Assembly (NCBI RefSeq): GCF_003058465.1
Contig: NZ_CP028901.1
Span: forward strand, 2,728,001-2,792,000
Direction of reading: 5' to 3'
Length of the DNA: 64,000 nucleotides
DNA from: Orrella marina
GTDB lineage: Bacteria; Pseudomonadota; Gammaproteobacteria; Burkholderiales; Burkholderiaceae_B
A model generated the notes under the pieces. It was given only the letters and a program-made list of their open reading frames with translations, did no database searches and was not told the DNA's origin. The first letter of the stretch is position 1. Every line of letters begins with the position of its first letter. The position numbers and the translations under genes are program-made. This document shows positions 54,195 to 63,235 of this stretch, one piece after another.

Positions 54195-57191
54195 ATGAAC
54201 TCAATGTCGCCTGGACCCAATCTGCAAACAGACCGCAAGCCCGACCAAACTGCAAACGCACCGCCTGTTCGTCCCGAATACCTGATCGCAATCGGCGCAT
54301 CAGCCGGTGGACTTGATGCACTCGAGAAACTGGTGGCCGGACTGGCGATCGACTCGGGTGCCGCATTTGTCATCATCCAGCACCTGTCGCCTGACTACAA
54401 GAGCATGATGGACACCCTGCTCTCGCGTCACACCCGCATGTCAGTGGTCGTGGTACACGACAACATGCCGCTTTTGCCAAACCGGATTCATCTGATCCCG
54501 CCCGGCTCCCTGATGCACGTCGACGACGATCGCCTGAGACTCACTCCCAAGGAGCCTCGCGTCAACACCTTGCCAGTCGATGTGTTCTTTCAGTCGGCTG
54601 CCAGAACCTGGGGCAACCGCTGTGTAGGAGTCATTCTCTCTGGCACGGGGTCGGATGGAACGCGAGGCATATTGACGATCAACGAACTGGGCGGTTTCTC
54701 GATCGCACAGGAGCCTTCCGACGCAGCGTTTGACGGCATGCCGCGCAGTGCCATTTCCACAGGACTGGTCGACGAGGTTCTGCCCGTTGAGTCCATTCCA
54801 GCACGACTGATGGCGCATGTACTCAGGGGAGCTTTCGAATCCGTTGGCGCTGCAACCCGGTCTGATGCCCCTGTCACTTCAGACAAGTCTACGTCCGAAG
54901 GGGCGCTGGCCGGAATTCTGCACTTGCTGCATCAACTGACCGGGGTAGACTTCCGGGAGTACAAGCCTGCCACAGTGGTGCGGCGCATCGAGCGACGCAT
55001 GACGGTCAGGCAGGTATCTGACGTCCATGACTATCTCGAACTGCTCAAGGACGACCGCACCGAGGCTCAGACACTCGGTCATGAGATCCTGATTCCTGTC
55101 ACGAGCTTCTTCAGAGATGTCGATGCATTCGACATTCTGGAGTCACAAATCATTGCTCCACTGGTTGCGAACCGGCAGTCTGGTCAGCCAATTCGGGTAT
55201 GGTGTGCAGGAGTATCGACTGGCGAGGAAGCCTACTCGATTGCGCTTCTGTTTCTCGAAGCGTTCGAGAAACAGAAGCGCTGGCCAAGCCTGAAAATATT
55301 TGCAACCGACGTTAATCAGATCAATGTAGAGAACGCAGCCAGCGGCAGCTACCCGGAATCCATTGAAGCCGAAATATCCCCTGAACGCCTGAGTCGATTC
55401 TTCCAGAAGCGAGGCCACCGCTACGTGGTCAAGAGTGAGCTCCGGCAAACCGTCGTCTTTGCTCGTCACAACTTGCTGGTTGATCCGCCATTCACCCGGA
55501 TGGATCTGGTTGTGTGCCGCAACACGCTTATCTACTTTAAGCCCCAGGCCCAGTCCAGCGCGTTGCGCCGTCTGCATTACGCGCTCACCCAGGACGCACA
55601 CCTTTTCCTCGGGCCCAGCGAGTCTCTGGCGGAACTGAGTACAGACTTCAAGATCCTGAGCGCCCGATTCAAGCTCTGGCAGGTAGTGAGAACGGCAACC
55701 TCACCACTGGATCTGCACCGTCAGTCGGGTCCACAGGTCAGGACAGGCGTTCAACCTCCGAGACTCATGCAGCCTCGCCCCGCAAGACTGAGTAAAAGTG
55801 CGATTGATATCGGATTCGAGTCATTGCTCAAGAGTTTTGGGCCACCGCCTTCAGTACTCGTGAATGCGGCGCATGAACTCGTGCACGTGTACGGAGATGT
55901 TTCCCCTTTCCTCCGAATCCGCGACGGCCAGGTCTCACTGGATATCTCGCGCATGCTGCTGGAGCCACTGATTCCGATCGTCTCAGCGCTATTTTTCAAA
56001 TGCGCGCGCGAAAGCGACGCGATATCGTCTGACGTTATCCGACTCCATGGTCCCCTGGCCAAAGAGCAGCCACCGCATCCTGCTCCCGAACTGGTCCGGC
56101 TCACTGCCATTCCCGCTGGCGATCTGGATGGTATCAACTACATGCTTCTGGTGTTCGAAACGATCGATACATCAGACACTGATCAGAATCGGCTCTCGGT
56201 CGATGTCTCCCAGGAAACAGCTGACCGAATCCAGGCACTCGAGCATGAACTAGCCATGACACGCGAGAATCTTCAGGCAACCATCGAGGAGCTCGAGACG
56301 GCAAACGAAGAGCTGCAAGCCACAAACGAGGAGATGATGGCCTCCAACGAAGAACTCCAGAGCTCCAACGAGGAATTGCAGTCGGTCAACGAGGAGCTCA
56401 ACACCGTCAATGCCGAGTACCAGGAGAAGATCGAAATCCTGAATCGCATCAATGCGGACCTGGACAATCTGACCAAGGTGGTGGCCACCAGTACGCTGTT
56501 TGTTGACGAGACACTCGCCCTGGTTCGGTTCAGTGAAGAGGCTGCCAGTATTTTCAGACTCCGTGAAACAGATCTCGGGCGACCGCTAGGTGACTTGAAC
56601 CACTCTCTGGACTATTCCGAGTTGATGCAAGACCTGTCACGCACCCTTGAAACCGGTGCCATGCTGGAAAAACGGGTGAGCAGCACACTGGATTCGCGTC
56701 ATTTCGTGATACGCATGCTCCCCTACAATATTCCATCTACTGCAGCCCGGGGACTGGTCATCAGCCTGGTCGAGATCACTGAACTACACCAGGCTGTCGA
56801 GCGACTCCAGAATGTGGTCGACGCCCTGGCAGAGAGCGTGGCGGTACTGGACGAGAACGGTAACATTGTCATGGTCAACGACGCCTGGATCCGGTTTGGT
56901 CAGGCCAATGGCAATGACACGCTGATGCGAAGTGGGCCGGGGGACAATTATCTTGAGGCATGTCAGGATGCTGCCAAAACCGATACGGCAGCCCGCCAGG
57001 CTTATGACGGCATACGCAAGGTTCTCACGGGCCAGGCGGAACACTTTCAGATGACGTATCCTTGCCACTCACCTGAAACCAGACGCTGGTTCATCATGTA
57101 CGCCAACCGTCTGCACAGCGACCAGTCTGGCGCGGTGATCAGCCACATTGATATCACAGGCGCTTACCAGCAAAAACAACCGGACTTATGA
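54195..57191 (+). CDS. CheB-CheR-PAS fusion signalling protein
   Basis: A 998-residue multidomain protein. Residues about 28-215 form a CheB methylesterase without receiver (IGASAGGLDALEKL with the Ser, IIQHLSPDY with the His, LSGTGSDGTRGILT with the Asp). About 235-500 form a CheR methyltransferase (EILIPVTSFFRDVDAFDILE, WCAGVSTGEEAYSIALLFLE, VVCRNTLIYF). Then come a linker, a long coiled coil (about 680-750: IEELETANEELQATNEEMM) and two PAS domains. Related proteins usually end in a histidine kinase, which is missing here; instead the ATGA overlap with the next gene suggests output through c-di-GMP. Confidence 0.9.
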   Translation: MNSMSPGPNLQTDRKPDQTANAPPVRPEYLIAIGASAGGLDALEKLVAGLAIDSGAAFVIIQHLSPDYKSMMDTLLSRHTRMSVVVVHDNMPLLPNRIHLIPPGSLMHVDDDRLRLTPKEPRVNTLPVDVFFQSAARTWGNRCVGVILSGTGSDGTRGILTINELGGFSIAQEPSDAAFDGMPRSAISTGLVDEVLPVESIPARLMAHVLRGAFESVGAATRSDAPVTSDKSTSEGALAGILHLLHQLTGVDFREYKPATVVRRIERRMTVRQVSDVHDYLELLKDDRTEAQTLGHEILIPVTSFFRDVDAFDILESQIIAPLVANRQSGQPIRVWCAGVSTGEEAYSIALLFLEAFEKQKRWPSLKIFATDVNQINVENAASGSYPESIEAEISPERLSRFFQKRGHRYVVKSELRQTVVFARHNLLVDPPFTRMDLVVCRNTLIYFKPQAQSSALRRLHYALTQDAHLFLGPSESLAELSTDFKILSARFKLWQVVRTATSPLDLHRQSGPQVRTGVQPPRLMQPRPARLSKSAIDIGFESLLKSFGPPPSVLVNAAHELVHVYGDVSPFLRIRDGQVSLDISRMLLEPLIPIVSALFFKCARESDAISSDVIRLHGPLAKEQPPHPAPELVRLTAIPAGDLDGINYMLLVFETIDTSDTDQNRLSVDVSQETADRIQALEHELAMTRENLQATIEELETANEELQATNEEMMASNEELQSSNEELQSVNEELNTVNAEYQEKIEILNRINADLDNLTKVVATSTLFVDETLALVRFSEEAASIFRLRETDLGRPLGDLNHSLDYSELMQDLSRTLETGAMLEKRVSSTLDSRHFVIRMLPYNIPSTAARGLVISLVEITELHQAVERLQNVVDALAESVAVLDENGNIVMVNDAWIRFGQANGNDTLMRSGPGDNYLEACQDAAKTDTAARQAYDGIRKVLTGQAEHFQMTYPCHSPETRRWFIMYANRLHSDQSGAVISHIDITGAYQQKQPDL

Positions 57192-59785
57192 GCAACCACC
57201 CGCAAGATCCGATTGAAGCACTGCGACAGAAGGTTCGTAACGTAGTTGACAAGCGGCCTGCAGAGCGTTCCTCTGACTCGTCTGACCTAATCAGGTCGCT
57301 CGATACAGCGGCCCTCTCCGACCAAGGTCGGCACACCCCGACTGAGCGAATGATCAGCGACGCCATCCGACAGGCGCTTTTCATGCTGCCGGTGGCCGCA
57401 CTGATCGTGGATGACCAGCTCAAAGTCCGCTTTGCAAATCTGGCTGCACACCAGTTGATCACCCGGACGACTGACAGTACGTCACGCCCTGATGTGTCGG
57501 GCGAGCCCTACGTGCTACAGCACTTTCTAGTTGTGGACGATATCGAGTTGCTAAGAGGAATGGTGCGCCAGTCCATTCTGTCCAAGAAGTCACTCGACGC
57601 CCGGATCAAAGGCAAGAGAGGCCATACTGAAATCATCGCCTGCCATGCCCAGATCACCCATTTGTCAGGAGAGGCAGGCGCATCACTGGCGTTGGTCGTG
57701 CTGACAAAGCTCGATGCAGAGAAGACCTCCACCTTGGAAACAGCAGAACCGATCGCGCCGGCGTTGCTGGCGGGCTCAACCGACTATGTGTTCGCCACCG
57801 ATCCTGGCGGACGAGTGATCTACGCCAACCCTGCCTATCTGAGTGTGATCGACAAACCCGCCAGTGAAGTGATCGGACGTCGACTCGAGTATCTTCTGCC
57901 GTTGCGAAATGCCATCGAACACGTCCAAGCCGAGAACCAGATTCAAGCCACACAAGAATCCATGCGGATGTCCGAGGCAGTTTACCTTCGGAACGGGACA
58001 TTCGAGCTCGATACGCACAAGTTCCCATTGCTGGACGAATCATCCAGACTCTACGGGATCGGGAGCATCTCGCGTGACATGACGGGTCCAAATGAGTCCC
58101 TGCGACTTCAGAAACTCAGCGAAGCCATCTTTCTGAACACTCGCGAAGCCATCGTCCTGACCGATGCACAGGGTCGTATCACAAGAGTCAATCCTGGCTG
58201 GGAGAGAATCACCGGGTTTTCTGAGGCGGCGGTGCTGGGAAAGAAATTGAGTCTGGTTCACTCTGGACACCAGGACTCCCGCCAGTACGAAGAAATCTGG
58301 CGAAATATTCTCGAGAATGGACACTGGAGCGGAGAACTCGTCAACCGAAAATCCGATGGCACAGAGTTTGTCGTCTGGTCGACCATCAGCGCCATGTTCA
58401 AGGAGGACGGCCATCTGCTGGGCTACCTGGCTGTCCAGACAGACATCACTGACCTTCGACAGGCGAATGAAAAGATCCGGCTACTTGCCAACACAGACAC
58501 GCTGACCGGCCTGCCCAACCGTAAGAAATTCCTCGAACAACTTGACGATGAAATCGGCAAGGCGGGTACACATCATCCGTCGTTCGCACTGCTGTTTCTG
58601 GATCTTGATCACTTCAAGGAAGTCAACGATTCTCTGGGCCATCACATGGGCGACCACTTGCTGGTGCAGATTGCTCACCGCCTTGGCGAAGCGACCCGGA
58701 CATCAGACATTGTGGCTCGTCTGGGCGGTGACGAGTTCACCATCCTGCTGCCGGCAACCTCACGCGACGAAGCGATCGTGATCGCCCATCAGATTCTCCA
58801 GCATGTCCACTACCCACTATTGCTGGACAGTTTCATCAACTATCGTCCCCAGGCGTCAATTGGCATAGCGATGTTTCCGGAGGATGGTGACTCGGGACAG
58901 GAACTACTCAAACATGCCGACCAGGCGATGTATGCAGCCAAGCACAAAGGGCGTAACCAGGCTCGTGCGTACTCGGCCGATCTTGAGCAAGCAAATCAGC
59001 GCACCTTCACGTTGCGCCGTGAGCTCGCCGATGCGCTGATGAATAACGAGTTGCGAGTATTCCTGCAACCTGTATTCGATCTTGAAACGCTTGATGTCAT
59101 CGGCGCAGAGGCGCTGGTTCGCTGGCAGCACCCTTCCATGGGCCTGCTTTCTCCAGGAGAGTTCCTGCCCGTCGCGCAAGCGAGCAAGATGATGGGCGCC
59201 ATCGACCACTGGGTGCTGGACGCCACCCTCAGACAAGTATCAGCATGGCACGCTCAAGGCCGGTGGAAGCCGGACTGGCGCGTATCAATCAACCAGAATA
59301 CGGATGACATCCGGCATAAGGACTGGGCGAGTGAGCTCGCCCGGATGCTGAAGAAACTGAACCTACCGGCACAGGCTGTCGGCATCGAGCTCACCGAGGA
59401 ACTCTGGACCGAACCTGTACCCGTTGTTCTTAAAAACCTGAGAACGATCCAGCAAATGGGACTCACCCTCTACATAGATGACTTCGGGACGGGCTATTCA
59501 AGCCTGGCCTACCTGAAGGAGCTGCCAGCATCTGTGATCAAGATCGATCAACATTTCGTGGCTCAACTCGACAGCGCCAATGAAGACTCCACACTGGTTG
59601 AAGCCATCATCGCGCTTGGAAAAAAACTGCAGTATCAGCTGATTGCCGAGGGCGTGGAAACAGAGGCCCAGCGAAAGGTCTTGCTTGCAAAGGGATGTAC
59701 GGCCGCCCAAGGTTACCTGCTCAGCCCGCCTCTATCGGCCAAGTGTTTCGAGGAGAGGTTTCTGCCAGAGCCTTCACCTACCTGA
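57188..59785 (+). CDS. PAS-GGDEF-EAL cyclic-di-GMP signalling protein
   Basis: An 865-residue bifunctional c-di-GMP protein. It has three PAS-like sensory regions (about 60-170, 190-300 and 310-420, for example YVFATDPGGRVIYANPAYLS and REAIVLTDAQGRITRVNPGW), then a GGDEF domain (DTLTGLPNRKKF, LFLDLDHFKEVNDSLGH, RLGGDEFTILLPA) and an EAL domain (IGAEALVRWQHPSMGLLSPG, ELTEEL, DDFGTGYSSLAYLKELP, IKIDQHFV). Both active-site motifs are intact. It is translationally coupled to the CheB/CheR fusion. Confidence 0.94.
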   Translation: MSNHPQDPIEALRQKVRNVVDKRPAERSSDSSDLIRSLDTAALSDQGRHTPTERMISDAIRQALFMLPVAALIVDDQLKVRFANLAAHQLITRTTDSTSRPDVSGEPYVLQHFLVVDDIELLRGMVRQSILSKKSLDARIKGKRGHTEIIACHAQITHLSGEAGASLALVVLTKLDAEKTSTLETAEPIAPALLAGSTDYVFATDPGGRVIYANPAYLSVIDKPASEVIGRRLEYLLPLRNAIEHVQAENQIQATQESMRMSEAVYLRNGTFELDTHKFPLLDESSRLYGIGSISRDMTGPNESLRLQKLSEAIFLNTREAIVLTDAQGRITRVNPGWERITGFSEAAVLGKKLSLVHSGHQDSRQYEEIWRNILENGHWSGELVNRKSDGTEFVVWSTISAMFKEDGHLLGYLAVQTDITDLRQANEKIRLLANTDTLTGLPNRKKFLEQLDDEIGKAGTHHPSFALLFLDLDHFKEVNDSLGHHMGDHLLVQIAHRLGEATRTSDIVARLGGDEFTILLPATSRDEAIVIAHQILQHVHYPLLLDSFINYRPQASIGIAMFPEDGDSGQELLKHADQAMYAAKHKGRNQARAYSADLEQANQRTFTLRRELADALMNNELRVFLQPVFDLETLDVIGAEALVRWQHPSMGLLSPGEFLPVAQASKMMGAIDHWVLDATLRQVSAWHAQGRWKPDWRVSINQNTDDIRHKDWASELARMLKKLNLPAQAVGIELTEELWTEPVPVVLKNLRTIQQMGLTLYIDDFGTGYSSLAYLKELPASVIKIDQHFVAQLDSANEDSTLVEAIIALGKKLQYQLIAEGVETEAQRKVLLAKGCTAAQGYLLSPPLSAKCFEERFLPEPSPT

Positions 59786-59862
59786 ACCGGTCTGGGTCAG
59801 CCTGAATCGCCTTGCCGGTCGGGATGCATCGGCAGGCGCTTCCCGACCCGGATATCGTTGAC

Positions 59863-60045
59863 TCAGTTCGTTGCTTTCTGGATATCCTGACCGAGCTTCT
59901 CAACACTGTCTCCAAGCTGGGAGGCTGCCTTGTCGATTTCTTTTCCGGCTTTTTCTGCCGGACCTTCCTCTTCCTGGCATCCAGCCAGTCCGATCACAAA
60001 CACCCCGCAAATCATTGCCAATACAGGACGGATTCTCGCGTTCAA
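59863..60045 (-). CDS. Small entericidin-like lipoprotein
   Basis: A 60-residue lipoprotein. The signal (VLAMICGVFVIGLAGC) ends in a lipobox, with Gln at +2 favouring the outer membrane. The mature part is short, acidic then amphipathic (EKAGKEIDKAASQLGDSVEK). A TTG start seven bases after AAGGAG is chosen. It resembles entericidin-like peptides, but no function can be assigned. Confidence 0.7.
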   Translation of the reverse strand: MNARIRPVLAMICGVFVIGLAGCQEEEGPAEKAGKEIDKAASQLGDSVEKLGQDIQKATN

Positions 60046-60201
60046 TTCTGGTCTCCTTTAATCGGGCCCGAAAGTATCATACGGAGTCCATCAGAAGATC
60101 TGATCGACTCCGCTCTCCCGGCATTTTAGCGCTTACGATCCGATGACATCATCGGCACTGCGAGGGTTGAATCGCGCGGTCACCTGCGGGCAATACGCTG
60201 A

Positions 60202-61002
60202 TCAACGCTTTTGTGTCATAGCAATCACACGATTGACGGCATCAAGATGCTCAGGCTCGTTGTGACACATGCCCTGGAAGGTCGCACAAAGATCCAGAAA
60301 GTCCTTGAGCTCCATACGCTGCGCCATCTTCATCATGCGCTTGGTCAGACGCACGGCCTTGGGCGGTTGCGCAGCAAACTGTCGGGCCATTTCGCTGACA
60401 CGGTCCATCAGTGCTTCAGGCTCAACCACTTCGAGCGAGATACCGATCTTCTTCGACTCCTCAGCGTCGACAATCCGTCCTGTCAGGGTCAACTCGAATG
60501 CCTGCTGGTAACCTATCAACCTCTGCATAAACCAGGCGCCACCATCACCCGGAATAATTCCGAGATTCAGGAATGTTTCTCCATACTTGGCTTTGGTCGA
60601 CGCAATACGAACATCCGCCATGTTCGCCAGATCGAATCCTGCACCGATCGCAGGACCGTTGACCGCGGCAATGATGGGCACCTCCACCTGTTGCAACGCG
60701 ATTGGAATACGCTGAATGCCGCGGCGATAACGTGCCTCGACCTCTGCCACCGTCCCCGCAAAATCTGCACCCCGCTCGGCCATGTCCTTGATATTGCCTC
60801 CGGCCGAGAAGGCCGATCCCGCCCCGGTGATGATCAACACCGATACATCGTCGCACCGGTTGATCCATTCAGCCACGTTGACGATGTCGTCAATCAGACC
60901 GGTTCCGGTAAGCGCGTTGCGCACATCATGCCGGTTGAGCGTCAGGGTCGCAACCCGGTTCTCGAGGGTTAAAAGGGCATCGTTGGTGACTGGCAATTGC
61001 AT
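60202..61002 (-). CDS. Enoyl-CoA hydratase/isomerase family protein
   Basis: A 266-residue crotonase-fold enzyme. The oxyanion-hole segments are AGSAFSAGGNIKDMAERG and VNGPAIGAGFDLANMADVRI, followed by KYGETFLNLGIIPGDGGAWF. A Glu in GETF and the Asp in PGDGG fit the catalytic positions. It likely hydrates an enoyl-CoA; the substrate is not resolved. The ATG at 61002 follows AAGGAGAG, 16 bases after the acyl-CoA synthetase stop, so it is in one operon with that gene and the second hydratase. Confidence 0.87.
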   Translation of the reverse strand: MQLPVTNDALLTLENRVATLTLNRHDVRNALTGTGLIDDIVNVAEWINRCDDVSVLIITGAGSAFSAGGNIKDMAERGADFAGTVAEVEARYRRGIQRIPIALQQVEVPIIAAVNGPAIGAGFDLANMADVRIASTKAKYGETFLNLGIIPGDGGAWFMQRLIGYQQAFELTLTGRIVDAEESKKIGISLEVVEPEALMDRVSEMARQFAAQPPKAVRLTKRMMKMAQRMELKDFLDLCATFQGMCHNEPEHLDAVNRVIAMTQKR

Positions 61003-61018
61003 TTGTATTCTCTCCTTT

Positions 61019-63178
61019 TCATGGCCCGCTGGGCTCGACAATGATGCGTGCATCGACCACAGCATAACCGTCCGGATAAGCGATGACAGGATTCAGGTCC
61101 AGTTCGCGGATCTGAGGATAGGCAGCCACGATGGACGACACCTTCAGCAACAGATCAACGAGTGCCTCCCGGTCAACGCCGGGCTCGCCTCGCACTCCGT
61201 CAAGTATTTTGCGCCCCCGTATCTGAGAGACCATCATCCGGGCATCCGTCCGGGACAAGGGGATCGCACGAAATGCCACATCCTCCAGCACCTCCACAAA
61301 AATGCCACCCAACCCGAACATCAGCACTGGCCCGAATATCGGGTCTCGAACCATCCCGACAATCACCTCGGTTCCCTTGCGCACCATCGGCGTGACAAGT
61401 ACGCCGTGAAGGTCGGCATCAGGGCTGTACGCCCGACAGCGAGCCATGATGTCTTCATACGCCTCCAGCAAGTCTGCCATTCCGGTCAGATTGAGCCTGA
61501 CCCCACCTGCATCGGATTTGTGCAAGATATCTTTCGAAACAATCTTCATCGCCAGCGGCTGATTTCCGAACTGGCGGGCAACCGATTCAAGCTGCTCCGA
61601 ACTGCGCACGACCACCTCTGGCGCAACACCTACCCCATGAGTTCGCAGAACGGACTTGGCCTCGTATTCGAACAGATCCCTGTTGTCCTGACGCGTCTGT
61701 TCAAACATGGCCTTCACTGCATCGTCTGGCCTGACTGCATCCTCGACAGGCTGTCCATCCTGATCCTGGAGATAGAGCCCGCGCTCGGCAAGCGCCTGCA
61801 ACACCTTGACTCCCTGTTCAATCGACGCGTACACGGGCAATCCTGCTTCGTGCATGCTGCGCAATGGCGGTGGCTTGATTGGTGCGTACAAACTGTAGAC
61901 CACGAGCGGTTTGTGACACGCGCCGGCCAGATCGACCATTGCCTGCGCCGCACGCATCTCCGCACCAAGTAGTGACTCTGCGAACCGGGTGTGGTACCCA
62001 CCAAACATCCCCACCAGAAAGAGGGCATCGACGTTCTCGTCCTGCGACACGATCTCCAGACATCGCGCCAGCACCTCCGGGTCCGCATCGGACGTACCAG
62101 CCACGTCGACCGGATTGACCAGCGACGCCTGGTCAAACAGAATTTCTGACAGACGCTGTCGCGTGTGTTCCGACAACTCGGCCAGCGACAGGCCTGCATC
62201 GGACAGACGGTCCGATGCGATGGTCGCCTGACCACCTCCGTCTGAGATGACGGCCACCCGCTTGCCCGCGCTCTGGCGCATCAATGCAAGACCTTCGGCA
62301 ACCGGCAGAATCTGGTCTGACTGACGTACGACCGTCACACCCACCTGCCTGAGCAAGTCAACGGTCATCTCGTAACTGCCGGCAAGTGCCCCGGTGTGGG
62401 AACTCGCTGCCTTCTTACCCATTTCAGTCGCGCCCGACTTGTAGACCACCACAGGTTTGACCGGAGTGATGTCGCGTGCTGCCTGGAGAAACTTCTGACC
62501 GTCGCTAAATCCCTCGACGTACAAGGCAGCAACCCGGGTGTGTTCATCCTCGCCGAGATAACGCAGATAATCATCAAACCCGATATCAGTCTGATTGCCA
62601 GGCCCTACATAGGTGGAGAACCCGACATAGTCGTTGTACTGGGCTTCAAGCACCAGTGCCAGCAACATGTTTCCAGACTGGGAGATAAAGCCAATGTCGC
62701 CCGCCTTGGTGTCACGCAGGTCCAGCAAATTTACGTGTTTGTGCAGATTGAACATGCCCGACGTATTCGGCCCGATGATCCTCACGCCACCGGCTCTTGC
62801 CGCTCTTAGCACCTCCTCCTCGAGTGCTGCGCCCTGCGCGCCAGTTTCACGAAACCCCGCAGCAAGGATGACCGCACCCTTGACCCCTATCTTTGCGCAC
62901 TCGGTCAGAATGCCTGGAATCGTCGCCGCTGGCGTGCAGATCACCGCAAGATCCACCGAACCCGGCACCTCCCCAAGGCTGGAATACGCCTTCACCCCGA
63001 GTATCTCGTCAACTTTCGGGTTGATCGGATAGACACGGCCCGTGTAATGACCTTTGATCAGTCCAACCATGGCCTTGTAGCCACGCTTGGTTGGATCCGC
63101 CGACGCACCAATGATCGCTATTGAATCTGGTGCCAGAAACGCATGTAACTCACTTTCATTCCTGCTCACTTGTCCCAT
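61019..63178 (-). CDS. NDP-forming acyl-CoA synthetase (acetate-CoA ligase family)
   Basis: A 719-residue fused alpha-beta ADP/GDP-forming acyl-CoA synthetase that activates or releases short acyl groups with ATP. The CoA-binding domain starts FLAPDSIAIIGASADPTKRG, then VYPINPKVDEILGVKAYSSL; the succinyl-CoA-ligase-like domain has SQSGNM and a later SDGGGQATIASDRL; the C-terminal ATP-grasp domain has EYEAKSVLRTHGVGVAPEVV, KDILHKSDAGGVRL and ELDLNPVIAYPDGYAVVDAR. The ATG at 63178 behind GGAG is chosen. The acyl substrate is unknown; hydratases on both sides suggest an acyl-CoA breakdown route. Confidence 0.9.
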   Translation of the reverse strand: MGQVSRNESELHAFLAPDSIAIIGASADPTKRGYKAMVGLIKGHYTGRVYPINPKVDEILGVKAYSSLGEVPGSVDLAVICTPAATIPGILTECAKIGVKGAVILAAGFRETGAQGAALEEEVLRAARAGGVRIIGPNTSGMFNLHKHVNLLDLRDTKAGDIGFISQSGNMLLALVLEAQYNDYVGFSTYVGPGNQTDIGFDDYLRYLGEDEHTRVAALYVEGFSDGQKFLQAARDITPVKPVVVYKSGATEMGKKAASSHTGALAGSYEMTVDLLRQVGVTVVRQSDQILPVAEGLALMRQSAGKRVAVISDGGGQATIASDRLSDAGLSLAELSEHTRQRLSEILFDQASLVNPVDVAGTSDADPEVLARCLEIVSQDENVDALFLVGMFGGYHTRFAESLLGAEMRAAQAMVDLAGACHKPLVVYSLYAPIKPPPLRSMHEAGLPVYASIEQGVKVLQALAERGLYLQDQDGQPVEDAVRPDDAVKAMFEQTRQDNRDLFEYEAKSVLRTHGVGVAPEVVVRSSEQLESVARQFGNQPLAMKIVSKDILHKSDAGGVRLNLTGMADLLEAYEDIMARCRAYSPDADLHGVLVTPMVRKGTEVIVGMVRDPIFGPVLMFGLGGIFVEVLEDVAFRAIPLSRTDARMMVSQIRGRKILDGVRGEPGVDREALVDLLLKVSSIVAAYPQIRELDLNPVIAYPDGYAVVDARIIVEPSGP

Positions 63179-63235
63179 CGTCCTTTCTCCCGCCCCACAC
63201 GCACTCAAACAATGTCGCGCCTGATCTGACTACAG

